Assembly (NCBI RefSeq): GCF_011297335.1
Contig: NZ_JAAOTJ010000012.1
Coordinates: 150,302 to 214,301 of the forward strand
DNA: 64,000 bases
Source of the DNA: Catellatospora methionotrophica
GTDB taxonomy: Bacteria > Actinomycetota > Actinomycetes > Mycobacteriales > Micromonosporaceae
Reading direction: 5' to 3'
Shown in pieces: positions 34,849 through 42,889 of this stretch (position 1 is its first letter; each line of letters begins with the position of its first letter). The position numbers and the translations under genes are program-made. Below the pieces are notes generated by a model. That model worked only from the letters and a program-made list of their open reading frames with translations, did not search any database and was not told the origin of the DNA.

Positions 34849-35085
34849 TCAGGGGCGTGGGACGTGCTGGAGGACGGCCGGGGTGGCCTCGTGCGCGGCC
34901 GGGGCGGCGTCGGGGCGCCACTGCTCGGCCTGCGGGCCACCGGCCCAGGGGGTGAGGGTGAGGGGGAGATGGTCGCCCGCGGGGACCTGGCGCCTCCGCG
35001 CTGCCAGGTAGTCCGCGTGCCGTCCGTCGATCGGCGAGTCGCCCTCCAGCCTGCGCGGGAGGACCCGTGGATGTCGATGGGTCAT
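34849..35085 (-). CDS. Small hypothetical protein
   Basis: A possible 78-residue soluble protein (MTHRHPRVLPRRLEGDSPIDGRHADYLAARRRQV...LPLTLTPWAGGP). It has strong third-position G/C and a TACCGT box (complement of 35093-35098) exactly 7 nt before the ATG, the leaderless layout seen at other genes here. No family recognised. It is divergent from the GH3 gene. Without the promoter match I would not call it. The remainder of 34728-35341 holds only the motif at 35122. Confidence 0.45.
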   Translation of the reverse strand: MTHRHPRVLPRRLEGDSPIDGRHADYLAARRRQVPAGDHLPLTLTPWAGGPQAEQWRPDAAPAAHEATPAVLQHVPRP

Positions 35086-35121
35086 GCCACGAACGGTAGG
35101 ACCGCCGTGCAAACGTGTCGA

Positions 35122-35136
35122 TGCAATTTCTGCGCC
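35122..35136. promoter_or_regulatory. Shared motif upstream of the GH3 gene
   Basis: TGCAATTTCTGCGCC, the complement of GGCGCA-N3-ATTGCA, lies 206 bp upstream of the GH3 start. The same 15-bp pattern occurs twice upstream of the ThuA/PQQ-dehydrogenase gene (59783 and 59855). Candidate operator. Confidence 0.5.
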
Positions 35137-35341
35137 GCGCAACCTCCGGCGGCGCGTCCCGGGGCGTACTCCTATGGGGACAGGTTTCTGTTTCAGATTC
35201 TGTTTCATCTGTGCGGCATTCTGTTCCAGCAATCCATTGACACCGGAACGCGGCAAGTGTTGGCTGACTGACGCCGTCGTGGCGATGAGGGCACTCGCGG
35301 CAGCACGTCCGACCCTTGCCGCGACGCCCCTGGAAGGCATC

Positions 35342-37237
35342 ATGACCACGACCGTCACCGCTCCGACGGCGGCACCCCCGCCGCCGTCCCGCCGCCGCGT
35401 CCGGCTGCTCGCCGCGGGCCTGGTGCTCCTGCTCGCCGCTGCCGCCGCCGTCTACTGGTTCACCAGGGACACCGACGACGGCGCGTACGACCCTGACGCG
35501 CCCTACCTCGACGCCTCCCGCCCGGTCGCCGAGCGGGTCGACGACCTGCTGGGCCGGATGACCCTCGACGAGAAGATCGGCCAGATGACCCAGGCCGAGC
35601 GCCGCGAGGTGGTCGGAAGCGACGTCACCGCTTACGCGCTGGGCTCCCTGCTGTCCGGCGGCGGTTCGGTGCCGTCCGACAACAGCCCGCAGGGCTGGGC
35701 CGACATGTACGACGGCTTCCAGCACGAGGCCCTGGCCACCCGCCTGCGCATCCCGATGATCTACGGCGTGGACGCCGTGCACGGCCACAACAACGTGCGC
35801 GGCGCGACGATCTTCCCGCACAACATCGGCCTGGGTGCGGCCCGCGACCCGCAGCTGGCCCGCCGGATCGGCGAGGCGGTCGCCACCGAGGTGACCGCGA
35901 CCGGCCTGGACTGGGACTTCGCGCCGTGCGTGTGCGTGGCCCGCGACGTCCGCTGGGGGCGCACCTACGAGTCCTTCGGCGAGGACCCCGAGATCGCGTC
36001 GGCGATGACCACGATCGTGACCGGGTTGCAGGGCGAGAAGCTGGGCGGCCCGAACTCGGTGCTGGCCACCGCCAAGCACTACGTCGGCGACGGCGGCACC
36101 CTGGGCGGCAAGGACCAGGGCGACGCGCAGATCTCCGAGGAGGAGCTGCGCAAGGTCCACCTGCCGCCGTTCCGGGCAGCGGTCAAGGCGGGCGTCGGCT
36201 CGGTGATGGTCTCGTTCAGCTCGTTCAACGGCGAGAAACTGCACGGCCACCGCTACCTGATCACCGACGTGCTCAAGGGTGAGCTGGGCTTCACCGGCTT
36301 CGTGGTCTCCGACTGGAACGCCATCGACCAGCTGGACGGCGTACGCGACGCGTTCACCCCGGCCGAGGTCAGCGCGGCGATCAACGCGGGCATCGACATG
36401 GTGATGGTGCCCGAGCGCTGGCGCGAGTTCATCGGCGTGCTGCGCGACGAGGTCAACACGGGCACCGTGCCGATGGCGCGCATCGACGACGCCAACCGGC
36501 GCATCCTGACCAAGAAGTTCGAGCTGGGCCTGTTCGAGCACCCGCTCGCCGACCGTGCCCAGTTCGACAAGGTCGGGTCGGCCGCGCACCGGGAACTGGC
36601 GCGGGAGGCCGTACGCAAGTCGCAGGTGCTGCTCAAGAACACCGGCGGCATCCTGCCCCTGAAGCCGAAGACCGGCAAGGTGTTCGTGGCGGGCCGCAAC
36701 GCCGACGACATCGGCAACCAGTCCGGCGGCTGGACGCTGAGCTGGCAGGGCAGTTCGGGCGCGATCACCGAGGGCACCACGATCCTGCAGGGCGTCAAGG
36801 AGGCCGTCGAGCCCGGCGGCACGGTGACCTACAGCGCCGACGGCTCCGGGCTGACCCGCGACTACGACGTGGCCATCGCGGTGATCGGCGAGACGCCGTA
36901 CGCCGAGTACGAGGGCGACCGGCCGGACGGGGTCAAGCTCGACCAGGTCGACCTGGACACCCTCGCCACGCTGCGCAAGTCCGGCGTGCCGGTGGTGGTC
37001 GTGCTGGTCTCCGGCCGCCCCGTCGACGTGAGCGCGCAACTGCCGCAGGTGCGGGCGCTGGTGGCCGCGTGGCTGCCCGGCACCGAGGGCGCGGGCGTGG
37101 CCGACGTGCTGTTCGGCGCGTACGCCCCGACCGGCAAGCTGCCGATGTCCTGGCCCGCGAACGCGGCGCAGGAACCGGTGAACCACGGCGACGGCAAGAC
37201 GCCGCTGTTCGCGTACGGCTTCGGCCTGACCTACTGA
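35342..37237 (+). CDS. GH3 beta-glucosidase / exo-glucanase, membrane-anchored or exported
   Basis: A 631-residue family 3 glycoside hydrolase. A basic N-terminus and one hydrophobic segment (about 20-40) with no clear cleavage site suggest an anchor or signal. GH3 N-terminal barrel (about 55-390): RMTLDEKIGQMTQAE, YGVDAVHGHNNV, DFAPCVCVARDVRWGRTYESFGEDP, KHYVGDGGT, and the catalytic nucleophile Asp324 in VVSDWNAID. GH3 C-terminal domain about 420-630 with YADG-like loops. The shape resembles ExoP/barley exo-beta-glucanase, which act on beta-1,3/1,4-glucans. Start ATG 35342 follows GGAAGG. A shared operator motif lies upstream. Confidence 0.93.
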   Translation: MTTTVTAPTAAPPPPSRRRVRLLAAGLVLLLAAAAAVYWFTRDTDDGAYDPDAPYLDASRPVAERVDDLLGRMTLDEKIGQMTQAERREVVGSDVTAYALGSLLSGGGSVPSDNSPQGWADMYDGFQHEALATRLRIPMIYGVDAVHGHNNVRGATIFPHNIGLGAARDPQLARRIGEAVATEVTATGLDWDFAPCVCVARDVRWGRTYESFGEDPEIASAMTTIVTGLQGEKLGGPNSVLATAKHYVGDGGTLGGKDQGDAQISEEELRKVHLPPFRAAVKAGVGSVMVSFSSFNGEKLHGHRYLITDVLKGELGFTGFVVSDWNAIDQLDGVRDAFTPAEVSAAINAGIDMVMVPERWREFIGVLRDEVNTGTVPMARIDDANRRILTKKFELGLFEHPLADRAQFDKVGSAAHRELAREAVRKSQVLLKNTGGILPLKPKTGKVFVAGRNADDIGNQSGGWTLSWQGSSGAITEGTTILQGVKEAVEPGGTVTYSADGSGLTRDYDVAIAVIGETPYAEYEGDRPDGVKLDQVDLDTLATLRKSGVPVVVVLVSGRPVDVSAQLPQVRALVAAWLPGTEGAGVADVLFGAYAPTGKLPMSWPANAAQEPVNHGDGKTPLFAYGFGLTY

Positions 37238-37242
37238 CCGGT

Positions 37243-37303
37243 CCCGGCGATCTCGCGCACGGCGCGGACGCGGCTCGTCTCAGGCGGGTGCGAGATCGCC
37301 GGG
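37243..37303. terminator. Bidirectional hairpin between GH3 and AI-2E genes
   Basis: CCCGGCGATCTCGC (37243-37256) pairs perfectly with GCGAGATCGCCGGG (37290-37303). The right arm lies inside the last codons of the leftward permease gene. Confidence 0.7.
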
Positions 37304-38374
37304 CCCCTCGCCGGGCCCCTCGCCGGGCCCCTCGTCGGGCTCGGCGGCGGGCGGGCCGCCGTCGCGGCGGGCGCGCAGCAGTTCGAACGTGTGCTGGATG
37401 ATGGCGGCGGCGGGGGCGGCCAGCATGACGCCGAGGATGCCCGCGATCAGGCCGCCGACGACCGTGGCCAGCAGGATCGTCAGCGGGCGCATGCGCAGCG
37501 CGGCCCCGTACGCGAAGGGCTGGAGCATGGTCTGCAGCGTGCCGTTGGCCAGGAACACGACCACCATCATGATCACCGCGGTCTTCACGCCGCCCGACGC
37601 CAGCGCGATGAGCACCGCGTACGCCCCGGCCACCCACGCGCCCAGGTAGGGCACGTAGTTGCCGAGCAGCGTGATGATGATCAGAGTGGCGATCAGCGGT
37701 ACGCCCAGGAACAGCGCGCCCAGCCCGACCACCGCGGCGTTGAACGCCCCGAGCAGCGTCAAGCCGACCACGTACCCGCGGATGATCCGGCCGACCTGGT
37801 CCATCCACGGGCGGCCCAGGGGCATCCACGGCTGGGCGGCACGGACCATCGCCGGGCCGTCCTTGAGCATGAAGAACGTGGTGAACAGGAAGACGAACGT
37901 GCCGATGAAGACGCTGGCCGTGGTTCCGGCGAGGTTGCCCAGCGCGGGCAGCAGCCCGGACACCAGCGTCGAAGTGCGGTCGGTCAGCGAGTCGCGCGCC
38001 GTCTCGGCGTTCGAGCCCAGCACGCCCAGCGAGGTCAGCGACTCGTGCAGCCGGTGCACCGCCTTGCCCAGCGCCGCGCTCAGCTCGCTCCACTGGCTGG
38101 CCAGGCCCTTCACCACCAGGAACAGCACGCCCAAGCCGAGGGCGATCAGGAACAGCACGCCCAGCGTCGCGCAAAGCCCGCGGCGCAGCCCCCGGCGGGC
38201 CAGCGCCTCCACGGCCGGCGACAGCGCCAGCGATACGATCACGGCGGCGACCAGGGCGATGACCAGCGGCTTGAGCAGGATGATCAGGAACACGAAGACG
38301 GCGGCGGCCAGGGCGATGCCGACGATCGCCCACGCCTTGGAGCCGATTGTCCGCAGTGCGTCCACCTGATCCAC
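37280..38374 (-). CDS. AI-2E family transporter
   Basis: A 364-residue membrane protein of the AI-2E/TqsA/PerM family, with about eight hydrophobic segments and the conserved core FFMLKDGPAMVRAAQPW...GRIIRGYVVGLTLLGAFNAAVVGLGALFLGVPL. Some relatives export autoinducer-2 and others act as Na+/H+ antiporters, so the substrate is open. The C-terminus is a low-complexity tail with three tandem copies of Glu-Gly-Pro-Gly encoded by a 12-bp DNA repeat. Start GTG 38374; GTG 38365 is an alternative. Confidence 0.9.
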   Translation of the reverse strand: MDQVDALRTIGSKAWAIVGIALAAAVFVFLIILLKPLVIALVAAVIVSLALSPAVEALARRGLRRGLCATLGVLFLIALGLGVLFLVVKGLASQWSELSAALGKAVHRLHESLTSLGVLGSNAETARDSLTDRTSTLVSGLLPALGNLAGTTASVFIGTFVFLFTTFFMLKDGPAMVRAAQPWMPLGRPWMDQVGRIIRGYVVGLTLLGAFNAAVVGLGALFLGVPLIATLIIITLLGNYVPYLGAWVAGAYAVLIALASGGVKTAVIMMVVVFLANGTLQTMLQPFAYGAALRMRPLTILLATVVGGLIAGILGVMLAAPAAAIIQHTFELLRARRDGGPPAAEPDEGPGEGPGEGPGDLAPA

Positions 38375-38481
38375 CTTCGTCTGTTTGATCCTTTTTCATG
38401 TTAGAAGACGGGTGTCGGAACATCCGGGGGTATCCGAATAAGCAGGTGCCCGCCTCGACGCCGCGCACTACCGTGCCGGAC

Positions 38482-39441
38482 ATGCCCGCCGTCTTCGAGC
38501 CACCGCTGTCCCAGCGCCTGCGCGACGCGCAACACGTCCTGATCGCGGGCGCGGGCGGCGGCTTCGACGTGTACGCCGGGCTGCCCCTCGCCCTCGCCCT
38601 GCGCAACGCGGGCACCCGCGTCACCCTGGCCAGCTACGCGGTCAGCGAGCTGGGCGCGCTCAGCCTGTCGTCCTGGGTGCGCACCGGCCTGGCCGCCGTG
38701 CGCCCCGACAGCGCCGGCAACGACCGCTACTTCCCGGAACGCACCCTGGCCCGCTGGCTGGCGACCCAGGGCCACGACCCCGTCGTGTACGCCTTCGAGC
38801 GCACCGGCGTACGCCCGCTGCGCGCCGCGTACCGCAAGCTCGTCGACCTGCTCGGCATCGACGCGATCGTGCTCGCCGACGGCGGCACCGACATCCTCAT
38901 GCGCGGCGACGAGTCCGGCCTCGGCACCCCCGAGGAGGACATGACCAGCCTGGCCGCCGTCGCGGGCCTGCCCGTGCCGCAGAAACTGGTCGTCAGCCTC
39001 GGCTTCGGCATCGACTCCCACCACGGCGTCTGCCACGCGCACGTGCTGGAGAACCTGGCCGCGCTCCAGCGCGAGGGCGCGTTCCTGGGCGCGTTCTCGA
39101 TCCCGCCCGGCAGTGCCGAGGCCGCCGCGTACTGCGACGCCGTCGCGCACGCCGCCGCCGGAACGCCGCTGACCGCCAGCATCGTCAACACCCAGATCGC
39201 CTCGGCGGTCCGCGGCGACTTCGGCGACGTGCACACGCTGCCGCGCACCGAGGGCACGGAGCTGTTCGTCAACCCGCTGATGGCGATGTACTTCACCGTC
39301 GACCTGGACGGCCTGGCCCGGCACGTGCACTACCTGCCGGGCCTCGAACACACCCGCACCCGCGCCGAGGTCGCCCTGGCCATCGAGGAGTACCGCGACG
39401 GCCTGGACCGCCGCCGCGAGCGCCGCCCCATCCCGCACTGA
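38482..39441 (+). CDS. DUF1152 domain protein
   Basis: A 319-residue cytoplasmic protein that is essentially one DUF1152 domain: LIAGAGGGFDVYAGLPLALALRNAGTRVTLASYA at the N-terminus, IDAIVLADGGTDILMRGDESGLGTPEEDMTSL in the middle and LVVSLGFGIDSHHGVCHAHVLENLA. The Gly-rich GAGGGFD loop suggests nucleotide or cofactor binding; function is not established for the family. Start ATG 38482 is supported by TACCGT (38469-38474) seven bases upstream, a leaderless promoter. The following 348 bp (39442-39789) hold no gene I can support, only an 18-bp palindrome at 39588. Confidence 0.85.
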   Translation: MPAVFEPPLSQRLRDAQHVLIAGAGGGFDVYAGLPLALALRNAGTRVTLASYAVSELGALSLSSWVRTGLAAVRPDSAGNDRYFPERTLARWLATQGHDPVVYAFERTGVRPLRAAYRKLVDLLGIDAIVLADGGTDILMRGDESGLGTPEEDMTSLAAVAGLPVPQKLVVSLGFGIDSHHGVCHAHVLENLAALQREGAFLGAFSIPPGSAEAAAYCDAVAHAAAGTPLTASIVNTQIASAVRGDFGDVHTLPRTEGTELFVNPLMAMYFTVDLDGLARHVHYLPGLEHTRTRAEVALAIEEYRDGLDRRRERRPIPH

Positions 39442-39587
39442 CCGCCCGCCACGCTCAGCGGGCGATCGCCCGAGCTGTGGTCAGTCGGCCGGCGGCGGGA
39501 TGACCCCGACCGCCAGGCGCAAGGGCCGCGACCAGCGGCACCAGCATCCAAGACATGACATGTTTCTATCAACGCCGCGCCATGGCT

Positions 39588-39605
39588 CCGCCGACGCGTC
39601 GGCGG
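39588..39605. repeat. 18-bp perfect palindrome
   Basis: CCGCCGACGCGTCGGCGG reads the same on both strands. It lies in the 348-bp gap upstream of the propeller gene, about 185 bp before its start. It has no loop, so it looks like a protein-binding site rather than a hairpin, though chance is possible in GC-rich DNA. Confidence 0.35.
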
Positions 39606-39789
39606 GTGCTGCACACGCCGACGGGCCGGTGGTTCCCCGAGTGGCTGACGGGACGGGTGGGATCGGGCGGCGGCACAGATCGCGCAACGCTCCGGCCGGG
39701 TCGGCCCGGCGGGCATAGCCTGGCCGTGAACGCGAGGGCTGTCTGTCGCGGCCTCCGCCGCTGGTCGTCAGGACCGGAAGGAGCCGCAC

Positions 39790-41076
39790 ATGAGCACCTA
39801 TGCCAGGGCCGGATCACTGCAGGGGCCACCCGCGGCGGGGCTGTTCCAGGGACGGCGCATCGTGGTGGTCAGCGACGCCGACGCGGTGCCGTCCGCGCCG
39901 CTGCAGGCACAGCTCGGTCCCCGCGAGGCCGGGCAGGAGGACACGCTCACCGTCATCGCGCTGCCGCTGGCGTTCGACGGCACCCCGCCGGTCATCGGCA
40001 CCATCGCCGCGTCGAACTCGGTGACCCCGCCGCCGAGCGTGCTCGCGGTCGACGGCGCGGGGGAGTACGCGTACGTCGTGGAGACCCTCGGCCCGCGCGG
40101 CCCCGACGCGCACCTGCTGACCGAACTGGAGGCGGGCAGCACCATCCGGGCGTACGACATCGGGGACGCGGCGAAGCCGCAGCTGCTGTACGCCTACCCG
40201 GCCGGGCACATGCCGCAGGCCGTGTCACTGCACCCCGGCGGAGGCCTGCTCGCGCTGGCCTGCGGCGACGTCTTCGCCATCCTCGGCCCGGACCCGTACC
40301 CGTCGCTGCGCCTGGTGCCGATCGGGCCGAACGGGTTCGGCGACGGGGCCGTGCTGGTGCCGCACGCCGAGGACGGCGCGCCGACGGTGCCGTCGTACGT
40401 GGAGTGGCATCCGGGCGGGGAGCTGCTGGCCGTGTGCTATCCGTGGCGGGACGAGGTGCGCCTGTACGCCGCGCACCGTACGCCCGAGCTGTGGATCGAG
40501 CCGGTCGGGCCGCCGATCAGGACGGGGCGGTTCCCGTTCCTGGGCTGGTTCACCCCGGACGGGCGGCACTTCCTCACCGTTGACGTGCTGTGGGGGCGCG
40601 ACGCCGCCGACGGCGAGCCGTCCGAGGGCAGGCTGTCGGTGCTGCGGATCGACCCGGACACGGGTGCGGGGGAGAAGATCGGCGAGGCCGGGGTGGGCCG
40701 CAATCCGGGCGGTCTGGCCGTCAGCCCCGACGGCCGCCACGTGGTCACCTCGAACCTGCGGATGAGCCACCTGGCCTGGGGCGATCCACGGCTGGACCGG
40801 CAGGGTTCGCTGAGCCTGCTCACCTTCGACCCGGCGAGCGGGCGGCTGACGGCGGTGGACGAGGAGCTGTTCGACGGGCTGCGGCCCGAGGGCGTCGCCT
40901 TCGACGCCGACGGCAAGTTCGTCGTGGTGACCGTGTTCGACCACCTCGACCTCGTACACCGGCGCGGCCAGTTGCGGTTCTTCGAGGTGAGCGGGGAGGG
41001 CGGTGCGCCGCGGCTGCGTCCGACGTACTACTCCATCGAGGTCATGCGTGGTCCACATACGATCGTCGTCGTCTGA
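39790..41076 (+). CDS. Cytoplasmic beta-propeller (YVTN/lactonase-like) protein
   Basis: A 428-residue protein without signal peptide, composed of repeated four-strand blades: PPSVLAVDGAGEYAYVVETL, QAVSLHPGGGLLALACGD, SYVEWHPGGELLAVCYPW, GWFTPDGRHFLTVDVLWG, GGLAVSPDGRHVVTSNLRM, EGVAFDADGKFVVVTVFDH. This spacing suggests a seven-bladed lactonase/YVTN-type propeller. Catalytic activity is not evident. Start ATG 39790 follows GGAAGGAG. Confidence 0.82.
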   Translation: MSTYARAGSLQGPPAAGLFQGRRIVVVSDADAVPSAPLQAQLGPREAGQEDTLTVIALPLAFDGTPPVIGTIAASNSVTPPPSVLAVDGAGEYAYVVETLGPRGPDAHLLTELEAGSTIRAYDIGDAAKPQLLYAYPAGHMPQAVSLHPGGGLLALACGDVFAILGPDPYPSLRLVPIGPNGFGDGAVLVPHAEDGAPTVPSYVEWHPGGELLAVCYPWRDEVRLYAAHRTPELWIEPVGPPIRTGRFPFLGWFTPDGRHFLTVDVLWGRDAADGEPSEGRLSVLRIDPDTGAGEKIGEAGVGRNPGGLAVSPDGRHVVTSNLRMSHLAWGDPRLDRQGSLSLLTFDPASGRLTAVDEELFDGLRPEGVAFDADGKFVVVTVFDHLDLVHRRGQLRFFEVSGEGGAPRLRPTYYSIEVMRGPHTIVVV

Positions 41077-41210
41077 CCCGGCCGTCGTGCACGCCTGCGG
41101 CCTGGGGTGGAAACGCTGTTCCGTCCACTCAGGAAGATGATGTTCGGGGTTCCGTAGCGGTCGCAACCTCGATAGTCTCACTGCGACCACCTGATGGGGG
41201 AGGTGTTCCG

Positions 41211-41393
41211 GTGTGCCATGACGTCTGCCCGTCCGCCGGCGCGGACTGGTGCCACGGCCGGACCCTCACGACATCGCCCCCGCTCCACGCGGCGTCCACC
41301 GGCACCCGACGGCCGGTGACCGCGCGTGGCTGGTGGCCGTACGCGTTGGCAGGCGGCCGGCCTGCCGGGCACCCTCACCCCCCACGTTGTTGA
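41211..41393 (+). CDS. Possible small Cys/His-containing peptide
   Basis: A possible 60-residue peptide from GTG 41211, with a strong GGGGGAGG site seven bases upstream. Its N-terminus is dense in metal-type residues (VCHDVCPSAGADWCHGR), while the rest is low-information (GRRPVTARG, PAGHPHPPRC). It ends 15 bp before the SnoaL-like gene. It may be a real small protein or a leader peptide that couples translation; the ribosome site is the only solid support. The rest of 41077-41408 holds nothing else I can support. Confidence 0.3.
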   Translation: MCHDVCPSAGADWCHGRTLTTSPPLHAASTGTRRPVTARGWWPYALAGGRPAGHPHPPRC

Positions 41394-41408
41394 AAGGACG
41401 GGCGTTTC

Positions 41409-42053
41409 ATGTCTGAAACCCCACTGTGGCTGCAGGGCCGCACCGCCGTCATCGACGCCGCCGACCCGTCGGCCTGGCGTGACGGCACCACCCCCGACTA
41501 CCACCTGTCCCACACGGTCATGCCCGGGCAGCGCAGCACCCAGCACGCGCCCGACTCGCTCGAGGCGATCGTGGAGAGCATCGTCCAGGTCTTCGAGATG
41601 GAGGTCTCGTACAAGAAGGACCCCGCGACCTGGGTCTCGATGGTGACCGAGCACTTCCGCACGAACGTCAACGGCGGAGCCTGGGCCAGCGCGCAGGACA
41701 TCGTCGACATCGGCAGCTACAACATCCTGATCGGCGAGAGCCCGTTCTACCGCAGCGGCCAGGAGTCGTTCGAGTCCTCGCACCACATCTTCCACAAGGC
41801 GTTCCCGGGCGGGTTCTACTGGGAGGTCCTGGAGGTCCTCAGCCCGCCGCCGGTCGTCACGTTCAAGTGGCGGCACTGGGGCGCGTTCGAGGGCGAGTAC
41901 CACGGCCACCAGCCCGACGGTAAGACGATCGAGATGTTCGGCGTCAGCGTCGCCAAGGTCAGCGACGACCTGAAGCTGGTCGAGGTCGAGCACTACTACG
42001 ACCCGAACCAGTTCCTCGGCAAGCTCACCGGCGGCTGCCCCGTCGCGCACTGA
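41409..42053 (+). CDS. SnoaL-like/polyketide-cyclase-fold protein
   Basis: A 214-residue soluble protein of the SnoaL-like (NTF2) fold: WVSMVTEHFRTNVNGGAWASAQDIVDIGSYNILIGESPFYRSGQESFESSHHIFHKAFPGGFYWEVLEVLSPPPVVTFKWRHWGAFEGEYHGHQPDGKTIEMFGVSVAKV. The FKWRHWGAFEG...GKTIEMFGV run is the ester-cyclase/SnoaL signature. Fold members range from polyketide cyclases to unrelated enzymes. No polyketide synthase is nearby, so a biosynthetic role is not supported. Start ATG 41409 with GAAAGGA upstream. Confidence 0.82.
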   Translation: MSETPLWLQGRTAVIDAADPSAWRDGTTPDYHLSHTVMPGQRSTQHAPDSLEAIVESIVQVFEMEVSYKKDPATWVSMVTEHFRTNVNGGAWASAQDIVDIGSYNILIGESPFYRSGQESFESSHHIFHKAFPGGFYWEVLEVLSPPPVVTFKWRHWGAFEGEYHGHQPDGKTIEMFGVSVAKVSDDLKLVEVEHYYDPNQFLGKLTGGCPVAH

Positions 42054-42058
42054 TCGGA

Positions 42059-42095
42059 CCGGGCGGGCCAGCCGGCATCCGGGTGGCCCGCCCGG
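42059..42095. terminator. Bidirectional terminator
   Basis: CCGGGCGGGCCA (42059-42070) and TGGCCCGCCCGG (42084-42095) form a perfect 12-bp stem with a 13-nt loop, between the convergent SnoaL-like and VOC genes. Confidence 0.8.
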
Positions 42096-42102
42096 GGCGG
42101 GA

Positions 42103-42834
42103 TCAGGCGGGGGACAGCAGGCAGAACTCGTTGCCCTCCGGGTCGGCCAGGACCGTCCACGGGACCTCGCCCCCGCCGAGGTCGGCGACGGTCGCCCCGA
42201 GCGCCAGCAACCTGGCCGTCTCCGCCTCCGGGCTGTCCCCGGGATAGGGGCGGACGTCGAGGTGGACGCGGTTCCAGCCGGTCTTCACGTCAGGGGTGCG
42301 GACGAACCGCAGGTACGGGCCGACGCCCGCGGTGGAACGCATGACCGCGCTGTGCTCGGTCACCCCGTGCACGGTCCAGTCCGTGGCCTGACCCCAGAAC
42401 CGGGCCATGGCAGCGGGATCCGCGCAGTCCACGACCACCGCGGCGATCGGCCCGGTGTCCTCGTCCTGCGGGTCCAGCACGCAGAACTCGTTGCCCTCCG
42501 GGTCGGCCAGGACCGTCCACGCGCCGTCGCCCTGGCCGATGTCGGCCGGGGTCGCGCCGAGCTCGGTCAGGCGCGCCATCAGCTCCGCGCGGTGGGCCGC
42601 CGAGGTCGTGGCGAGGTCGAGATGCACCCGGTTCTTCGCCGTCTTGGGTTCCGGGGACGCGATGAGGTCGATGCACACGGCGGTGGGGTCGGGGTAGCCG
42701 AAGCCGTGCGGTTCGAGGTTGGTCACGCCGGGTCCCTCGCTGGCGATCCCCCAGCCGAGCACCTGCGCCCAGAAACCGCCCAGCGCGGCGTCGTCGTGTG
42801 CCTTCATGTTGATCTGTACCAGCCGCGTCGACAT
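42103..42834 (-). CDS. Two-domain VOC (glyoxalase-like) protein
   Basis: A 243-residue protein with two tandem VOC modules (about 1-125 and 127-243), each ending in the same DPEGNEFC(V/L)L motif. The DNA for this end is a 41-bp exact repeat (42121-42161 and 42481-42521). VOC pairs form one metal-site cavity and occur in glyoxalases, dioxygenases and antibiotic-binding proteins; activity unknown. A TAGCAT box lies seven bases before the ATG (complement of 42842-42847), so it is probably leaderless. Confidence 0.9.
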   Translation of the reverse strand: MSTRLVQINMKAHDDAALGGFWAQVLGWGIASEGPGVTNLEPHGFGYPDPTAVCIDLIASPEPKTAKNRVHLDLATTSAAHRAELMARLTELGATPADIGQGDGAWTVLADPEGNEFCVLDPQDEDTGPIAAVVVDCADPAAMARFWGQATDWTVHGVTEHSAVMRSTAGVGPYLRFVRTPDVKTGWNRVHLDVRPYPGDSPEAETARLLALGATVADLGGGEVPWTVLADPEGNEFCLLSPA

Positions 42835-42889
42835 GCCCAGGATGCTAACCCGTCATGATCGGGTGCCGGGGAGGCCTGCGGCGCGCGGT

